DNA of 64,000 bases from Candidatus Accumulibacter affinis (GTDB lineage Bacteria; Pseudomonadota; Gammaproteobacteria; Burkholderiales; Rhodocyclaceae): the NCBI GenBank assembly GCA_016713625.1, contig JADJOT010000001.1:124001-188000 (forward strand), read 5' to 3'. Below are positions 16,080 through 24,445 of this stretch, piece after piece (the stretch's first letter is position 1; each line of letters opens with the position of its first letter). Below the pieces are notes generated by a model that saw only the letters and a list, made by a program, of their open reading frames with translations, was not told the DNA's origin and made no database searches. Position numbers and translations under genes: made by a program.

Positions 16080-17115
16080 GTGAAATCACCGGGCAAACTT
16101 CGCTGCTGTTGAGAGAAACCACAGGAATTTGAGGCAGATACGCCTAAAGTGTATGTGGTCTTGTCAACATTGGTCAATCGGGTGGTTCAGGGGATGACTC
16201 AACAAATATCGACCAATTGCCCAGCAGTTGCCCGTTATAGCTATTGCATGGGCTTGGCTGCGCAGACCGCCGCGCTACCAGCGAGATTGCCAGAGAGCTT
16301 ACCGGCCGGCGGGATGGTATCGACGCTGGCTTGATCGTTCGGCCTGGCGCGTTCCTTGGGCCTTGCCGGGCACGATGACAGGGGCGAACAGGCTGAATCG
16401 CGGCGAGGTTGGCCTGTGGATAAACGCGCTGCACAATGCCATCGGCAACGCCAAGCAAGACGCAACCCAAGTCATGCACCGTGAGGCTTCGAGCCGGTAC
16501 ATGCGCAAGCCGGCACGTGTATTGCATGCAATGCGATGCAGCAATGCTGACGGCAAGGCGCACAGACGAGGCGTGAGAGCGATCGAACCCGGTACGCTTG
16601 GCGACGGTAGCAGCTCGGTGCCGTTCGCCCATCCTGGCGCGCCGCAGCGGTCTTGCCGAGTCGATTGGCCGGGCCTGGCAAACGCGGGTCCTCCTGGCGA
16701 GTTTTGAATGCGGGTAATGCGAAGCCCGTCTCCCATGTAGATAGCCGCTTACCAACATAGCCAAAACTGTTGCAAGAAAACCACATTCGCCCGTTACGCC
16801 AGGCAGGCGACGTGCGTGGTGGTCACGTTTCGGTCACTGATGCCCGAGCCTGGGGGATCGCTGGCGCTGTCGTCGGGCCGGGTCTGGCGGGGGCTGTCAA
16901 ATCTCTGGCGATGCTCAACCGGGGAGCGTTCGGGAAGATCTACGATAACGCTAACCCACAAAAACGCGTCGTGCGCGCGCGAGGCGCGGCCGGTAGCGGC
17001 TGCAATCTCTGGCGCCGATCGCCATGCGCACCCGCGAAATGGGAACGCTTTTTTCAGATCGGGCGACGACGGACACCATGCCGGACACCTTCACTGATCC
17101 CGAAGCAATCGTTAG
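16080..17115. other. Intergenic region, possible decayed phage DNA
   Basis: There is no well-supported gene. A TTGACA hexamer on the minus strand (16162-16167) could be part of a promoter for the fusion gene, though no good -10 is seen. Around 16820-16960 one plus-strand frame reads a plausible protein piece (VTDARAWGIAGAVVGPGLAG) that quickly loses protein character, so it is probably a remnant. The right end is the IS701 target site. Confidence 0.4.
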
Positions 17116-18631
17116 TTCTACTTTGTCAGATTCGTTTTCGCTCTTGCGCGATCTGCGTTTGTCATGTGGTAGAATGCTGTATGTCGTGATTGTTCAATCT
17201 ATTCATGGAGTTGTAAATGACAATGTCAACTCCAATACGTCGATAGCATATCTGCGCTGGTCGCTTCGGCACTCGAGCACTTCGATTCGCACTTCACGCC
17301 CTATCTCCATTGCTTTCAAAGCCGGACCCGTTCGGTAGAAGACACCGCGCGCCGGTATCTGCACGGGCTGTTCCAGAGTTCGCGCCGTAACCTGGAGTGC
17401 ATGGCGGAAACCGTAGCCGACAGCCGCTATCAGCCCCTGCATCATATGCTGAGCGAATCCAATTGGGATCGGCGCGGGGTGCGTCGGCAACTGGTGGTCG
17501 ATGCCAATACGCATTTCGGCTACCCCAGCGCTCTGCTTCTCGACGAGAGCGCATTCGGAAAGAAGGGAAACCTGTCCGCAGGCGTGGCGCGGCAGTGGAA
17601 CGGTCGCTTGGGGAAGGTTGATAACTGTCAGGTGGGCGTCTTCGCGGCGGTGACGCGAGACGGCGTGGCGAGCGTGGTGGATGCCGACTTGTATCTGCCG
17701 GAAACGTGGACCAAAGATACGACCCGTTGCGAGGTGGTGGGGGTGCCTGAGGAGGCGCAGGTGTTCCGCACCAAGGGCGAGATCGCCCTGGACATGGTGA
17801 TGCGCCTGAGGCGGGAAGGCTTGCACTTCTCTTTCGTCGCCTTTGATGGTGGCTACGGGCACTTGCCCTGGCTGCTCGGGGAACTGGATGGCGAGGGAGA
17901 GATCTTCTTCGCGGAGGTGCATTCGGATCAGGCGATCTATCTCCAGGATCCCGCACCCACCGTGGTGGCTCGTCGTTCGCCAAAGGGTCGAGCGCCCCGT
18001 CGGCGGCAGACCGCGGCGGTATCCATGACGGTGGCGGAGTGGGCAGCCACGCAATCGGCATCCGCCTGGGGGCGTTTGTCGATCCGTGACGGCGAGAAGG
18101 GCGAGGTGATCGCCGACTATCTCACCCAGAGGGTGTGGGTCTGGGACGGCGAGGCGCCGTCGGCGAGCCGCTGGCATCTCCTGGTACGACGGGAAATCGA
18201 TGGGACGAAACTCAAGTTCGGCCTGTCCAATGCCAAGCCCAGGGCTTCCTTGCGCCGCTTGGCAGAAATGCAGGGAGCGCGCCATTTCGTCGAGCAGTCC
18301 TTCCGGGAGGCCAAGAGCGCCTGCGGCATGGCCGAGTATCAGGTCCGCCGCTGGCAGGCGTGGCACCATCACATGGCCCTGGTCATGATTGCGACCATGT
18401 TCCTCGCCAAGGAGCGCATGGCCCATCGCGAGACGGCCGAACTTCTCTCCTGCCGCGACTTGGTGGAGATCATGCGCCATCGGTTGCCCACCAAGATCGT
18501 CACCGACAACGATCTCGCAGCATCCATCATCGACCGACATCGACGGCGGCGCCAAGCCATGGAATCCGCCTATAGACAGCAAGCTGCCATGCTCTCAGCA
18601 TCAAATTGAAATGCAATCTGACAAAGTAGAA
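17116..18631 (+). mobile_element. IS701-family insertion sequence
   Basis: Terminal inverted repeats TTCTACTTTGTCAGATT (17116-17132) and its exact complement (18615-18631) enclose 1516 bp. The flanking 4-bp repeat TTAG (17112-17115 and 18632-18635) matches the YTAR target duplication known for IS701-family elements. One transposase gene is present. Confidence 0.92.
17217..18609 (+). pseudogene. IS701-family transposase, probable N-terminal frameshift
   Basis: The family-typical reading frame is open from 17221 (…DSISALVASALEHFDSHFTPYL) and continues through an ATG at 17401 to 18609, about 460 residues. The only good start, ATG 17217 (MTMSTPIR), is in a different frame and meets TAG after nine codons, so one base seems to have been lost or gained near 17240. 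From ATG 17401 a 402-residue product lacking ~60 residues could still be made. Catalytic-site candidates are LLLDESAFGKKG, FAFDGGYG-like FVAFDGGYG, and HFVEQSFREAKSACG. Confidence 0.8.
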
Positions 18632-18966
18632 TTAGAAAGGTTCGATTCTCTTGGGGAATTCGCCAACTTTCAGACGGTCGATCGGGGGGGGTTCAGGGGC
18701 AGCGTCGCATAAAGTGGGGTAACCTTCGGGGTAACTCGGAAATGCTAAGCGGGTATCGCAAGTATTGGCAAGGCTTGCGGCTGTTTGTTCGATTCCCTTC
18801 CTGGCACCAGCAATCCAGGGTAGTCCATAGCGGTCCAGAGAACCCGCCTCGCAAAATCGCATGCTCCACCTTGCCAGCAGGTGCGATCACCCGGTCTTCT
18901 CCATGGTCGGTGTTGTAAAGTGGCAGGCTTCTGCCGTTTGCCGTTACAACACCAACAAGCCCGCTC
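18632..18966. other. Intergenic region, possible integration-site remnant upstream of hsdM
   Basis: The region has two GGGGTAAC repeats 12 bp apart (about 18716-18735), resembling integrase arm sites, and then GTTCGATTCCCTTCCTGGCACCA-like sequence (about 18787-18809) that resembles a tRNA 3' end without the rest of a tRNA. It may be the right border of the phage-like island. No gene is supported and no Shine-Dalgarno is obvious before hsdM. Confidence 0.35.
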
Positions 18967-21402
18967 ATGGCCATCAAGAAATCCGACCTTTACTCGTCCC
19001 TCTGGGCCTCCTGCGATGAGCTGCGCGGCGGCATGGATGCCAGCCAGTACAAGGACTACGTCCTGTTCATGCTGTTCATCAAGTACATCACCGACAAGTA
19101 CGGCGACAGCAACGACTTCGCGCCGCCGGTCAACATCCCCAAAGGCGCCAGCTTCAAGGACATGATCGCGCTCAAGGGCAAGAGCGACATCGGCGACACG
19201 ATCAATACCCGGATCATCCAGCCGCTGATCGACGCCAACAGCCGGCTCGCGCGCACCGACTTTCCCGACTTCAACGACCCGAACAAGCTGGGCGAGGGTC
19301 AGGCGATGGTCGATCGCCTCACCAACCTGATCGGCATCTTCCAGAAGCCCGAACTCGACTTCTCGCAGAACCGCGCCGAGCACGACGACATCCTCGGCGA
19401 TGCCTACGAGTACCTGATGCGCCATTTCGCCACCGAGAGCGGCAAGAGCAAGGGGCAGTTCTACACCCCCTCCGAAGTCAGCCGCGTCATCGCCCGGGTG
19501 ATCGGCATTTCGCCCGCCAACACGCGCGCCGCCACCACCGCCTACGACCCCACCTGCGGCTCCGGTTCGCTGCTGCTCAAGGTGGCGGCACAGGCCGGCA
19601 AGCACATCACGCTCGAAGGGCAGGAGAAGGACGTGACCACCGCCGGTCTCGCGCGCATGAACATGATCCTGCACGACTTCCCGACCGCCAGCATCCTCTC
19701 GGGCAACACCCTGGCCGCGCCCAAGTTCAAGGACGGCGAGAGTCTGCGCACCTACGACTACGTCGTCGCCAATCCGCCGTTTTCCGACAAGACCTGGAGC
19801 ACCGGCCTGACGCCGTCGAATGACCCCTGGCAGCGCTTCGCCTGGGGCGAGCCACCGACCCGGCAGGGCGACTACGCCTACCTGCTGCACATCATCCGCT
19901 CGCTGAAGCATACCGGCAAAGGCGCCTGCATCCTGCCGCACGGCGTGCTCTTTCGCGGCAATGCCGAGGCCGTCATCCGCCAGCAACTCGTCCGCTCGGG
20001 CATCCTCAAGGGCATCATCGGCCTGCCGGCCAACCTCTTCTTCGGCACCGGCATCCCCGCCTGCATCCTGGTGCTCGACAAGGAAAATGCCACCGCCCGC
20101 AAGGGGGTGTTCATGATCGACGCCAGCAAGGGCTACCTCAAGGACGGCAACAAGAACCGCCTGCGCGAGCAGGACATCCACCGCATCGTCGATACCTTCA
20201 CCCGGCAGGCCGACACCCCGCGCTACGCGCGCATGGTGCCGTTCGACGAAATCGCCGACGCGAAGAACGACTTCAACCTCAACCTGCCGCGCTACATCGA
20301 CAGCAGCGAGTCGGAGGACCTGCAGGACATCGACGGCCACCTGCGCGGTGGCATCCCCGAGCGCGACCTCGATGCGCTGGGCGGCTACTGGCAGGTGCTG
20401 CCCGGCGTGCGCGCCGCCCTGTTTGCATCGCTGCGCCCCGGCTACGCCCGCCTCAAGCGGCCGCTGCCCGAGGTCAAGCCGGCGATCTTCGGCCACGCCG
20501 AATTCACCGCCTTCAATCAGGCAGCGACCCGGCGCTTTGCCGACTGGCGAACCGCCGTCACCCCGCAGCTCACCGGCTTCGCCCAGGACGGACACCCCAA
20601 GGCGCTGATCGAGACCATCGCCGAGGCGCTGCTCGCCAGCTTCAAGGAGGTCCCGCTGCTCGACGCCTACGACATCTACCAGCACCTGATGGATTACTGG
20701 GCCGAGACGATGCAGGACGACGCCTACCTGATCGCCGCCGACGGCTGGGTGGCCAAGACCAGCCGCATCGTGGACAGCGACCGGAAGGGCAAGGCCAGGG
20801 ACAAGGGCTGGACCTGCGACCTGATCCCCAAGCCGTACCTCGTCGCCCGCTACTTCGCCAGCGAGCAGGCCGCCATCGGAGGGCAACAGGCCGAACTCGA
20901 AGCCGCGATTGCCAGCCTTGCCGAGCTGGAAGAGGAGCACGGTGGCGAAGATGCCGCTTTTTCCGGCTTCGACAGCATCAGCGCCGCAGCGGTGAAAGAG
21001 CGAATCCGTGAAGTCGCCAGGGACCCTGACGCTGGCGAAGAGCTGCGGGTGCTCAGACAGTGGCTGGCACTCAACGAGTCGATCGCCGCTCTGAAAAAGA
21101 AGCTCAGGGAATCCGAAGCCGCCCTCGACCGGCTCGCCTACGAGAAATACCCCACGCTCGGCGAGGCCGAGATCAAGGCGCTGGTGGTGGACGACAAGTG
21201 GATGGCGCGGCTCTCGGCCAGCGTGCAGGGCGAGCTGGATCGCGTCTCGCAGACGCTCACCGGCCGGATTCGCCAGCTTGCCGAACGCTATGCGACGCCG
21301 CTACCGCAACTCAGCGAGGAGGTGGCGAGGCTGACCGCGCGCGTGGAAGAACACCTGAAGACAATGGAGAGTGGAAAGTTGAGAGTGGAGAGTGGGCAAT
21401 GA
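18967..21402 (+). CDS. hsdM: Type I restriction-modification methyltransferase subunit
   Basis: The 811-residue HsdM contains an N-terminal helical HsdM_N domain (about 1-155), QFYTP at 164-168, the S-adenosylmethionine-binding motif DPTCGSGS at 194-201 and the N6-adenine catalytic motif NPPF at 269-272. The C-terminal ~300 residues are an extended helical, coiled-coil-like region, making it longer than the classical ~500-residue subunit. It modifies adenine with HsdS and is the first gene of a six-gene operon. The last residues (MESGKLRVESGQ) are encoded by 7-bp repeats. Confidence 0.95.
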   Translation: MAIKKSDLYSSLWASCDELRGGMDASQYKDYVLFMLFIKYITDKYGDSNDFAPPVNIPKGASFKDMIALKGKSDIGDTINTRIIQPLIDANSRLARTDFPDFNDPNKLGEGQAMVDRLTNLIGIFQKPELDFSQNRAEHDDILGDAYEYLMRHFATESGKSKGQFYTPSEVSRVIARVIGISPANTRAATTAYDPTCGSGSLLLKVAAQAGKHITLEGQEKDVTTAGLARMNMILHDFPTASILSGNTLAAPKFKDGESLRTYDYVVANPPFSDKTWSTGLTPSNDPWQRFAWGEPPTRQGDYAYLLHIIRSLKHTGKGACILPHGVLFRGNAEAVIRQQLVRSGILKGIIGLPANLFFGTGIPACILVLDKENATARKGVFMIDASKGYLKDGNKNRLREQDIHRIVDTFTRQADTPRYARMVPFDEIADAKNDFNLNLPRYIDSSESEDLQDIDGHLRGGIPERDLDALGGYWQVLPGVRAALFASLRPGYARLKRPLPEVKPAIFGHAEFTAFNQAATRRFADWRTAVTPQLTGFAQDGHPKALIETIAEALLASFKEVPLLDAYDIYQHLMDYWAETMQDDAYLIAADGWVAKTSRIVDSDRKGKARDKGWTCDLIPKPYLVARYFASEQAAIGGQQAELEAAIASLAELEEEHGGEDAAFSGFDSISAAAVKERIREVARDPDAGEELRVLRQWLALNESIAALKKKLRESEAALDRLAYEKYPTLGEAEIKALVVDDKWMARLSASVQGELDRVSQTLTGRIRQLAERYATPLPQLSEEVARLTARVEEHLKTMESGKLRVESGQ

Positions 21403-21441
21403 GCACAATCGCTAACTTTCAACTATCAACTATCCATCCTC
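21367..21441 (+). repeat. Heptamer repeats at the hsdM/hsdS junction
   Basis: Four tandem 7-mers (GAGAGTG, GAAAGTT, GAGAGTG, GAGAGTG; 21367-21394) are followed at 21414-21441 by four in the complementary sense (AACTTTC, AACTATC, AACTATC, CATCCTC). The first block encodes the HsdM C-terminus. The two blocks can fold into a hairpin. Confidence 0.8.
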
Positions 21442-21466
21442 CACTGGTTTTGCAGATGGGCGCGTC

Positions 21467-22663
21467 ATGGAAGTGAGGCCGGGATACAAACAGACGGAGG
21501 AGGGAGTTATTCCGGCGGATTGGGATTCCACGAATCTCGGGAACTTCGTGGCACTACAGCGTGGCCACGACCTGACTTGGCGTGATCGCCGAAACGGCGA
21601 AGTTCCAGTGATTGGATCGGCGGGCCACAATGGATTTCACGATGTGGCGCTCGCAAAAGGTCCTGGGGTTGTGCTTGGGCGCAGCGGTGCGTCATTCGGG
21701 CAAGCACACTATTGCGATCAGAACTATTGGCCACACAATACGGCGCTATACGTTACCGACTTTTTGGGTAACGATCCGCTGTTCGTTTTCTACTTCCTCA
21801 GGGCTTTTGACTTCACTCGCCACAACTCAGGCGGTGCCCAACAATCGCTTAATCGCAACTTTATCGCACCAATTCCAGTTGGAATTCCTCGGCCTGCCGA
21901 ACAACGCGCCATCGCGGCGGCGTTGAGCGATGCGGATGCGCTGCTGGGCGGGCTGGAGCGACTCATCGCCAAGAAGCGCGACCTCAAACAGGCCGCCATG
22001 CAGCAACTCCTCACCGGCCAAACCCGCCTGCCAGGTTTTGGCGGGAAGTGGGAGGTGAAGCGGCTGGGGGATCTCGCTAGCTTCTACAAAGGCAAAGGGC
22101 TGCCGAAGAGTGTACTCAGCTCGTATGGCGCGGAACCCTGCATTCACTACGGCGAACTCTTTACCCGCTACGCCGAGACAATCAGCGAAGTACTGAGCCG
22201 GACTGACAGCCGAGGCCTCAGCTTTCGCTCCGTTGCCAACGACGTGCTGATGCCCACTTCAGACGTAACACCACGAGGACTGGCCAAGGCGAGTTGCGTC
22301 ACTGCTGACGGGGTAATTCTCGGCGGAGATATCCTCGTGATTCGCTCCGACACGAAACTCATCTCCGGCTCGTTCTTGAGCTACCTGATTCGCTACCAGG
22401 AAGAACAGGTTCTCCAACTCGTTACTGGCAGCACCGTCTTCCACCTCTACAGTACCGACATGAAGAAATTCACTTTCGCCATGCCACCCCTCCCTGAACA
22501 GACTGCGATTGCCAGGGTGCTGGCCGACATGGACGCCGAACTTTCCGCTCTCGAAGCCCGCCGCGACAAGACCCGCTCCCTCAAACAGGCGATGATGCAG
22601 GAGTTATTAACCGGACGTATCCGGTTGATTAGTGGACAGTTGAAAGTGGAGAGTGGAGAGTGA
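21467..22663 (+). CDS. hsdS: Type I restriction-modification specificity subunit
   Basis: A 398-residue HsdS. Two variable target-recognition domains (about 1-145 and 195-335) alternate with conserved helical spacers, PAEQRAIAAALSDADALLG... to QLLTGQTRLPGF and the parallel PLPEQTAIARVLADMDAEL... to ELLTGRIRL, which is the usual two-repeat design. It determines the recognised sequence and docks HsdM and HsdR. The C-terminal tail SGQLKVESGE is encoded by heptamer repeats. Its TGA overlaps the GTG start of the next gene. Confidence 0.93.
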   Translation: MEVRPGYKQTEEGVIPADWDSTNLGNFVALQRGHDLTWRDRRNGEVPVIGSAGHNGFHDVALAKGPGVVLGRSGASFGQAHYCDQNYWPHNTALYVTDFLGNDPLFVFYFLRAFDFTRHNSGGAQQSLNRNFIAPIPVGIPRPAEQRAIAAALSDADALLGGLERLIAKKRDLKQAAMQQLLTGQTRLPGFGGKWEVKRLGDLASFYKGKGLPKSVLSSYGAEPCIHYGELFTRYAETISEVLSRTDSRGLSFRSVANDVLMPTSDVTPRGLAKASCVTADGVILGGDILVIRSDTKLISGSFLSYLIRYQEEQVLQLVTGSTVFHLYSTDMKKFTFAMPPLPEQTAIARVLADMDAELSALEARRDKTRSLKQAMMQELLTGRIRLISGQLKVESGE

Positions 22664-22699
22664 TTGAGACCAACTCTCAACTTTCAACTGTCCACTCTC
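22635..22699 (+). repeat. Heptamer repeats at the hsdS/four-helix-bundle junction
   Basis: GACAGTT, GAAAGTG, GAGAGTG, GAGAGTG (22635-22662) are followed after nine bases by AACTCTC, AACTTTC, AACTGTC, CACTCTC (22672-22699). The first block encodes the HsdS tail, the second the N-terminus of the next protein (NSQLSTVHSQL). The blocks are complementary. Confidence 0.85.
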
Positions 22700-23064
22700 A
22701 ACTGAACAAAGGTCCCCTGTGGACAAAATCGTTCGCCTTTGCATTGCGGGTGGTGAAGTTGGCGAAGTATCTCCAAGAGGATAAACGGGAGTTTGTTCTG
22801 TCCAAGCAGGTTCTGCGCAGCGGAACAGCCATCGGGGCCTTGGTACGCGAGGCCGAACATGCCCAAAGCAAGGCCGATTTCATCAGCAAAATGAACATCG
22901 CCCTCAAAGAGGCGAATGAAACCGACTACTGGCTGGAGCTACTCCATCAATCCGGCTATTTGACACAGGGAAGTTACCAATCAATTCACCCCGACATGCA
23001 AGAACTGCTGAAACTTCTGGTTGCGATCGTCAAGACGTCAAGAGAATCACTACATGCCAAATAA
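22660..23064 (+). CDS. Four-helix-bundle protein (23S rRNA intervening-sequence type)
   Basis: 134 residues from GTG 22660. Beyond the repeat-encoded N-terminal ~15 residues, the sequence matches the small four-helix-bundle family: SFAFALRVVKLAKYL, LRSGTAIGALVREAEHAQSKADFISKMNIALKEANETDYWL, and a final helix. These proteins are found in rRNA intervening sequences and often between hsd genes. The molecular role is not known; a structural or regulatory part of the restriction locus is a fair inference. It overlaps both neighbours. Confidence 0.85.
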   Translation: MIETNSQLSTVHSQLNKGPLWTKSFAFALRVVKLAKYLQEDKREFVLSKQVLRSGTAIGALVREAEHAQSKADFISKMNIALKEANETDYWLELLHQSGYLTQGSYQSIHPDMQELLKLLVAIVKTSRESLHAK

Positions 23065-24445
23065 CTCTCCACTCTCCAACTCTCCACTAAGAAGAGAGCA
23101 GCAGAACCTGGAGTGGAAAGAGTCCTGGCGCGACGACTACCTGCGCTGGATCTGCGGTTTTGCCAACGCCGAGGGGGGCGTGCTGGTCATCGGGCGCAAT
23201 GACCGGGGCCAGCCGGTGGGCGTTGCCAATGCCGCCCGCCTGCTGGAAGAAATTCCCAACAAGGTGCGCGATGTGCTGGGCATCATGGTGGCGGTGAATC
23301 TGGTGTCCGAAGACGGCAAGGAGTTGGTCGAGATTCGCGTCGACCCCTACCCCAGCCCGGTGAGCTACAAGGGCGAGTACCACTACCGCAGCGGCAGCAC
23401 CAAACAGGAGCTGAAAGGTGCGGCGCTGTCGCACTTCCTGCTCAGGAAACAGGGGCTGCATTGGGACAGTGTGCCGGTGGCTTATGTCAGCGTGGCCGAT
23501 CTCGATGCACGGGTGCTGGGGCGGTTCCGTACGCTCGCGTTGAAAAGTCAGCGTCTGTCGGCGGAGATGCTGCAGGAGCCCGACACCGGCCTGCTGGAAA
23601 AGCTTCATCTCCTGGAGCGCGACTATTTGAAACGCGCCGCCGTGCTGCTGTTTCACCCCGACCCGGAGCGCCACGTCGGCGGGGCATACATCAAGATCGG
23701 ATTCTTCGAAAGCAACGTGGATTTGCGTTACCAGGACGAGGTGCATGGCGATGTGCTCTCGCAAGTGGGCAAGACGCTCGACACGCTGAAAGCCAAGTAC
23801 CTGAAGGCCTGGATTTCCTATGACGGGCTGCAACGCATCGAAACCTATCCGGTGCCCGAGCCGGCCTTGCGTGAAGCGCTGCTCAACGCCGTGGTGCACA
23901 AGGATTACGGCAGCGGAATTCCCGTTCAGATCAGCGTCTATCCCGACAAGCTGATGATCTGGAATCCGGGGCAACTGCCGCCGCAATGGACGGTGGCGCG
24001 CCTGTTGGCCAAGCACGCCTCGGCGCCTTTCAACCCGGATCTGGCCAACGCGTTTTTCCGGGCTGGCCTGGTCGAAGCGTGGGGGCGCGGGATCGAGCGC
24101 ATCCTGGAAACCTGCCGCCAGGCGGATCTGGCCGATCCTGTTTTCGCGCCGGAATCGACGGGGGTCTGGGTGACGTTCAACTTCGCCCCGCCGACGGGAG
24201 GCCGCCCCACCCAAGAAACTACCCAAGAAACTACCCAAGAAACTACCCAAGAACTTGCGCCAACTACCCAGGAGCGAGTTTGTCTGCTGCTCCAGGGCGA
24301 GCCCCGCCTGACCCGCCGGGAGCTTGCGGAACGACTGTCCTTGACGCCAGACGGGGTGAAGTACCACCTGCAAAAACTGAAGGCCATGGGTCGGATTCGG
24401 CATGTCGGTCCGACCAAAGCCGGACGCTGGGAGGTGTTGAAATGA
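23054..24445 (+). CDS. AlbA_2-domain / HATPase / winged-helix regulator in hsd operon
   Basis: ATG 23054; about 463 residues. It has an N-terminal AlbA_2 (schlafen-like) putative DNA-binding domain with LEWKES and FANAEGGVLVIGRNDRG, a GHKL-type ATPase region with EALLNAVVHKDYGSG and MIWNPGQLP, and a C-terminal winged helix (LTRRELAERLSLTPDGVKYHLQKLKAMG). A threonine/glutamine linker made of 12-nt repeats joins ATPase and winged helix. Proteins of this type are often called RecG-like or transcriptional regulators. It overlaps the previous gene by 11 bp and hsdR by 4 bp. A regulatory role in the restriction operon is inferred. Confidence 0.85.
   Translation: MPNNSPLSNSPLRREQQNLEWKESWRDDYLRWICGFANAEGGVLVIGRNDRGQPVGVANAARLLEEIPNKVRDVLGIMVAVNLVSEDGKELVEIRVDPYPSPVSYKGEYHYRSGSTKQELKGAALSHFLLRKQGLHWDSVPVAYVSVADLDARVLGRFRTLALKSQRLSAEMLQEPDTGLLEKLHLLERDYLKRAAVLLFHPDPERHVGGAYIKIGFFESNVDLRYQDEVHGDVLSQVGKTLDTLKAKYLKAWISYDGLQRIETYPVPEPALREALLNAVVHKDYGSGIPVQISVYPDKLMIWNPGQLPPQWTVARLLAKHASAPFNPDLANAFFRAGLVEAWGRGIERILETCRQADLADPVFAPESTGVWVTFNFAPPTGGRPTQETTQETTQETTQELAPTTQERVCLLLQGEPRLTRRELAERLSLTPDGVKYHLQKLKAMGRIRHVGPTKAGRWEVLK
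23063..23091 (+). repeat. Heptamer repeats at the start of the AlbA_2 gene
   Basis: AACTCTC, CACTCTC, one extra C, AACTCTC, CACTAAG occupy the first codons of the AlbA_2 gene (NNSPLSNSPL) and span the stop of the preceding gene. This is the third junction in the operon with the same repeat family. Confidence 0.75.
24209..24254 (+). repeat. 12-nt tandem repeat encoding a TQET linker
   Basis: ACCCAAGAAACT is repeated three times exactly (24209-24244) plus a partial fourth copy. Each unit adds four residues (T-Q-E-T) to the linker before the winged helix. Gains or losses would keep frame and only change linker length. Confidence 0.85.

Noticed and set aside
16228..16736. Several overlapping frames on both strands upstream of the IS701 element
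   Set aside because: Residue composition looks like non-coding GC-rich DNA read in all frames, and none has a start with a ribosome site.
18787..18809. Possible tRNA gene
   Set aside because: Only a TTCGATTC...GGCACCA end is present; spacing between T-loop and CCA is one base short and no D-arm or anticodon arm can be built upstream. Kept only as a possible att remnant.
18745..20940. 731-codon open frame on the minus strand opposite hsdM
   Set aside because: It is a shadow of the GC-rich hsdM gene; the sequence is Val/Gly/Leu/Asp-biased and shows no domain, while the plus strand has all HsdM motifs.
21367..22699. CRISPR-like array
   Set aside because: The repeats are 7 bp, contiguous and partly coding, with no spacers and no cas genes.
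23087..24403. 438-codon minus-strand frame opposite the AlbA_2 gene
   Set aside because: Composition and lack of motifs mark it as a shadow of the plus-strand gene.
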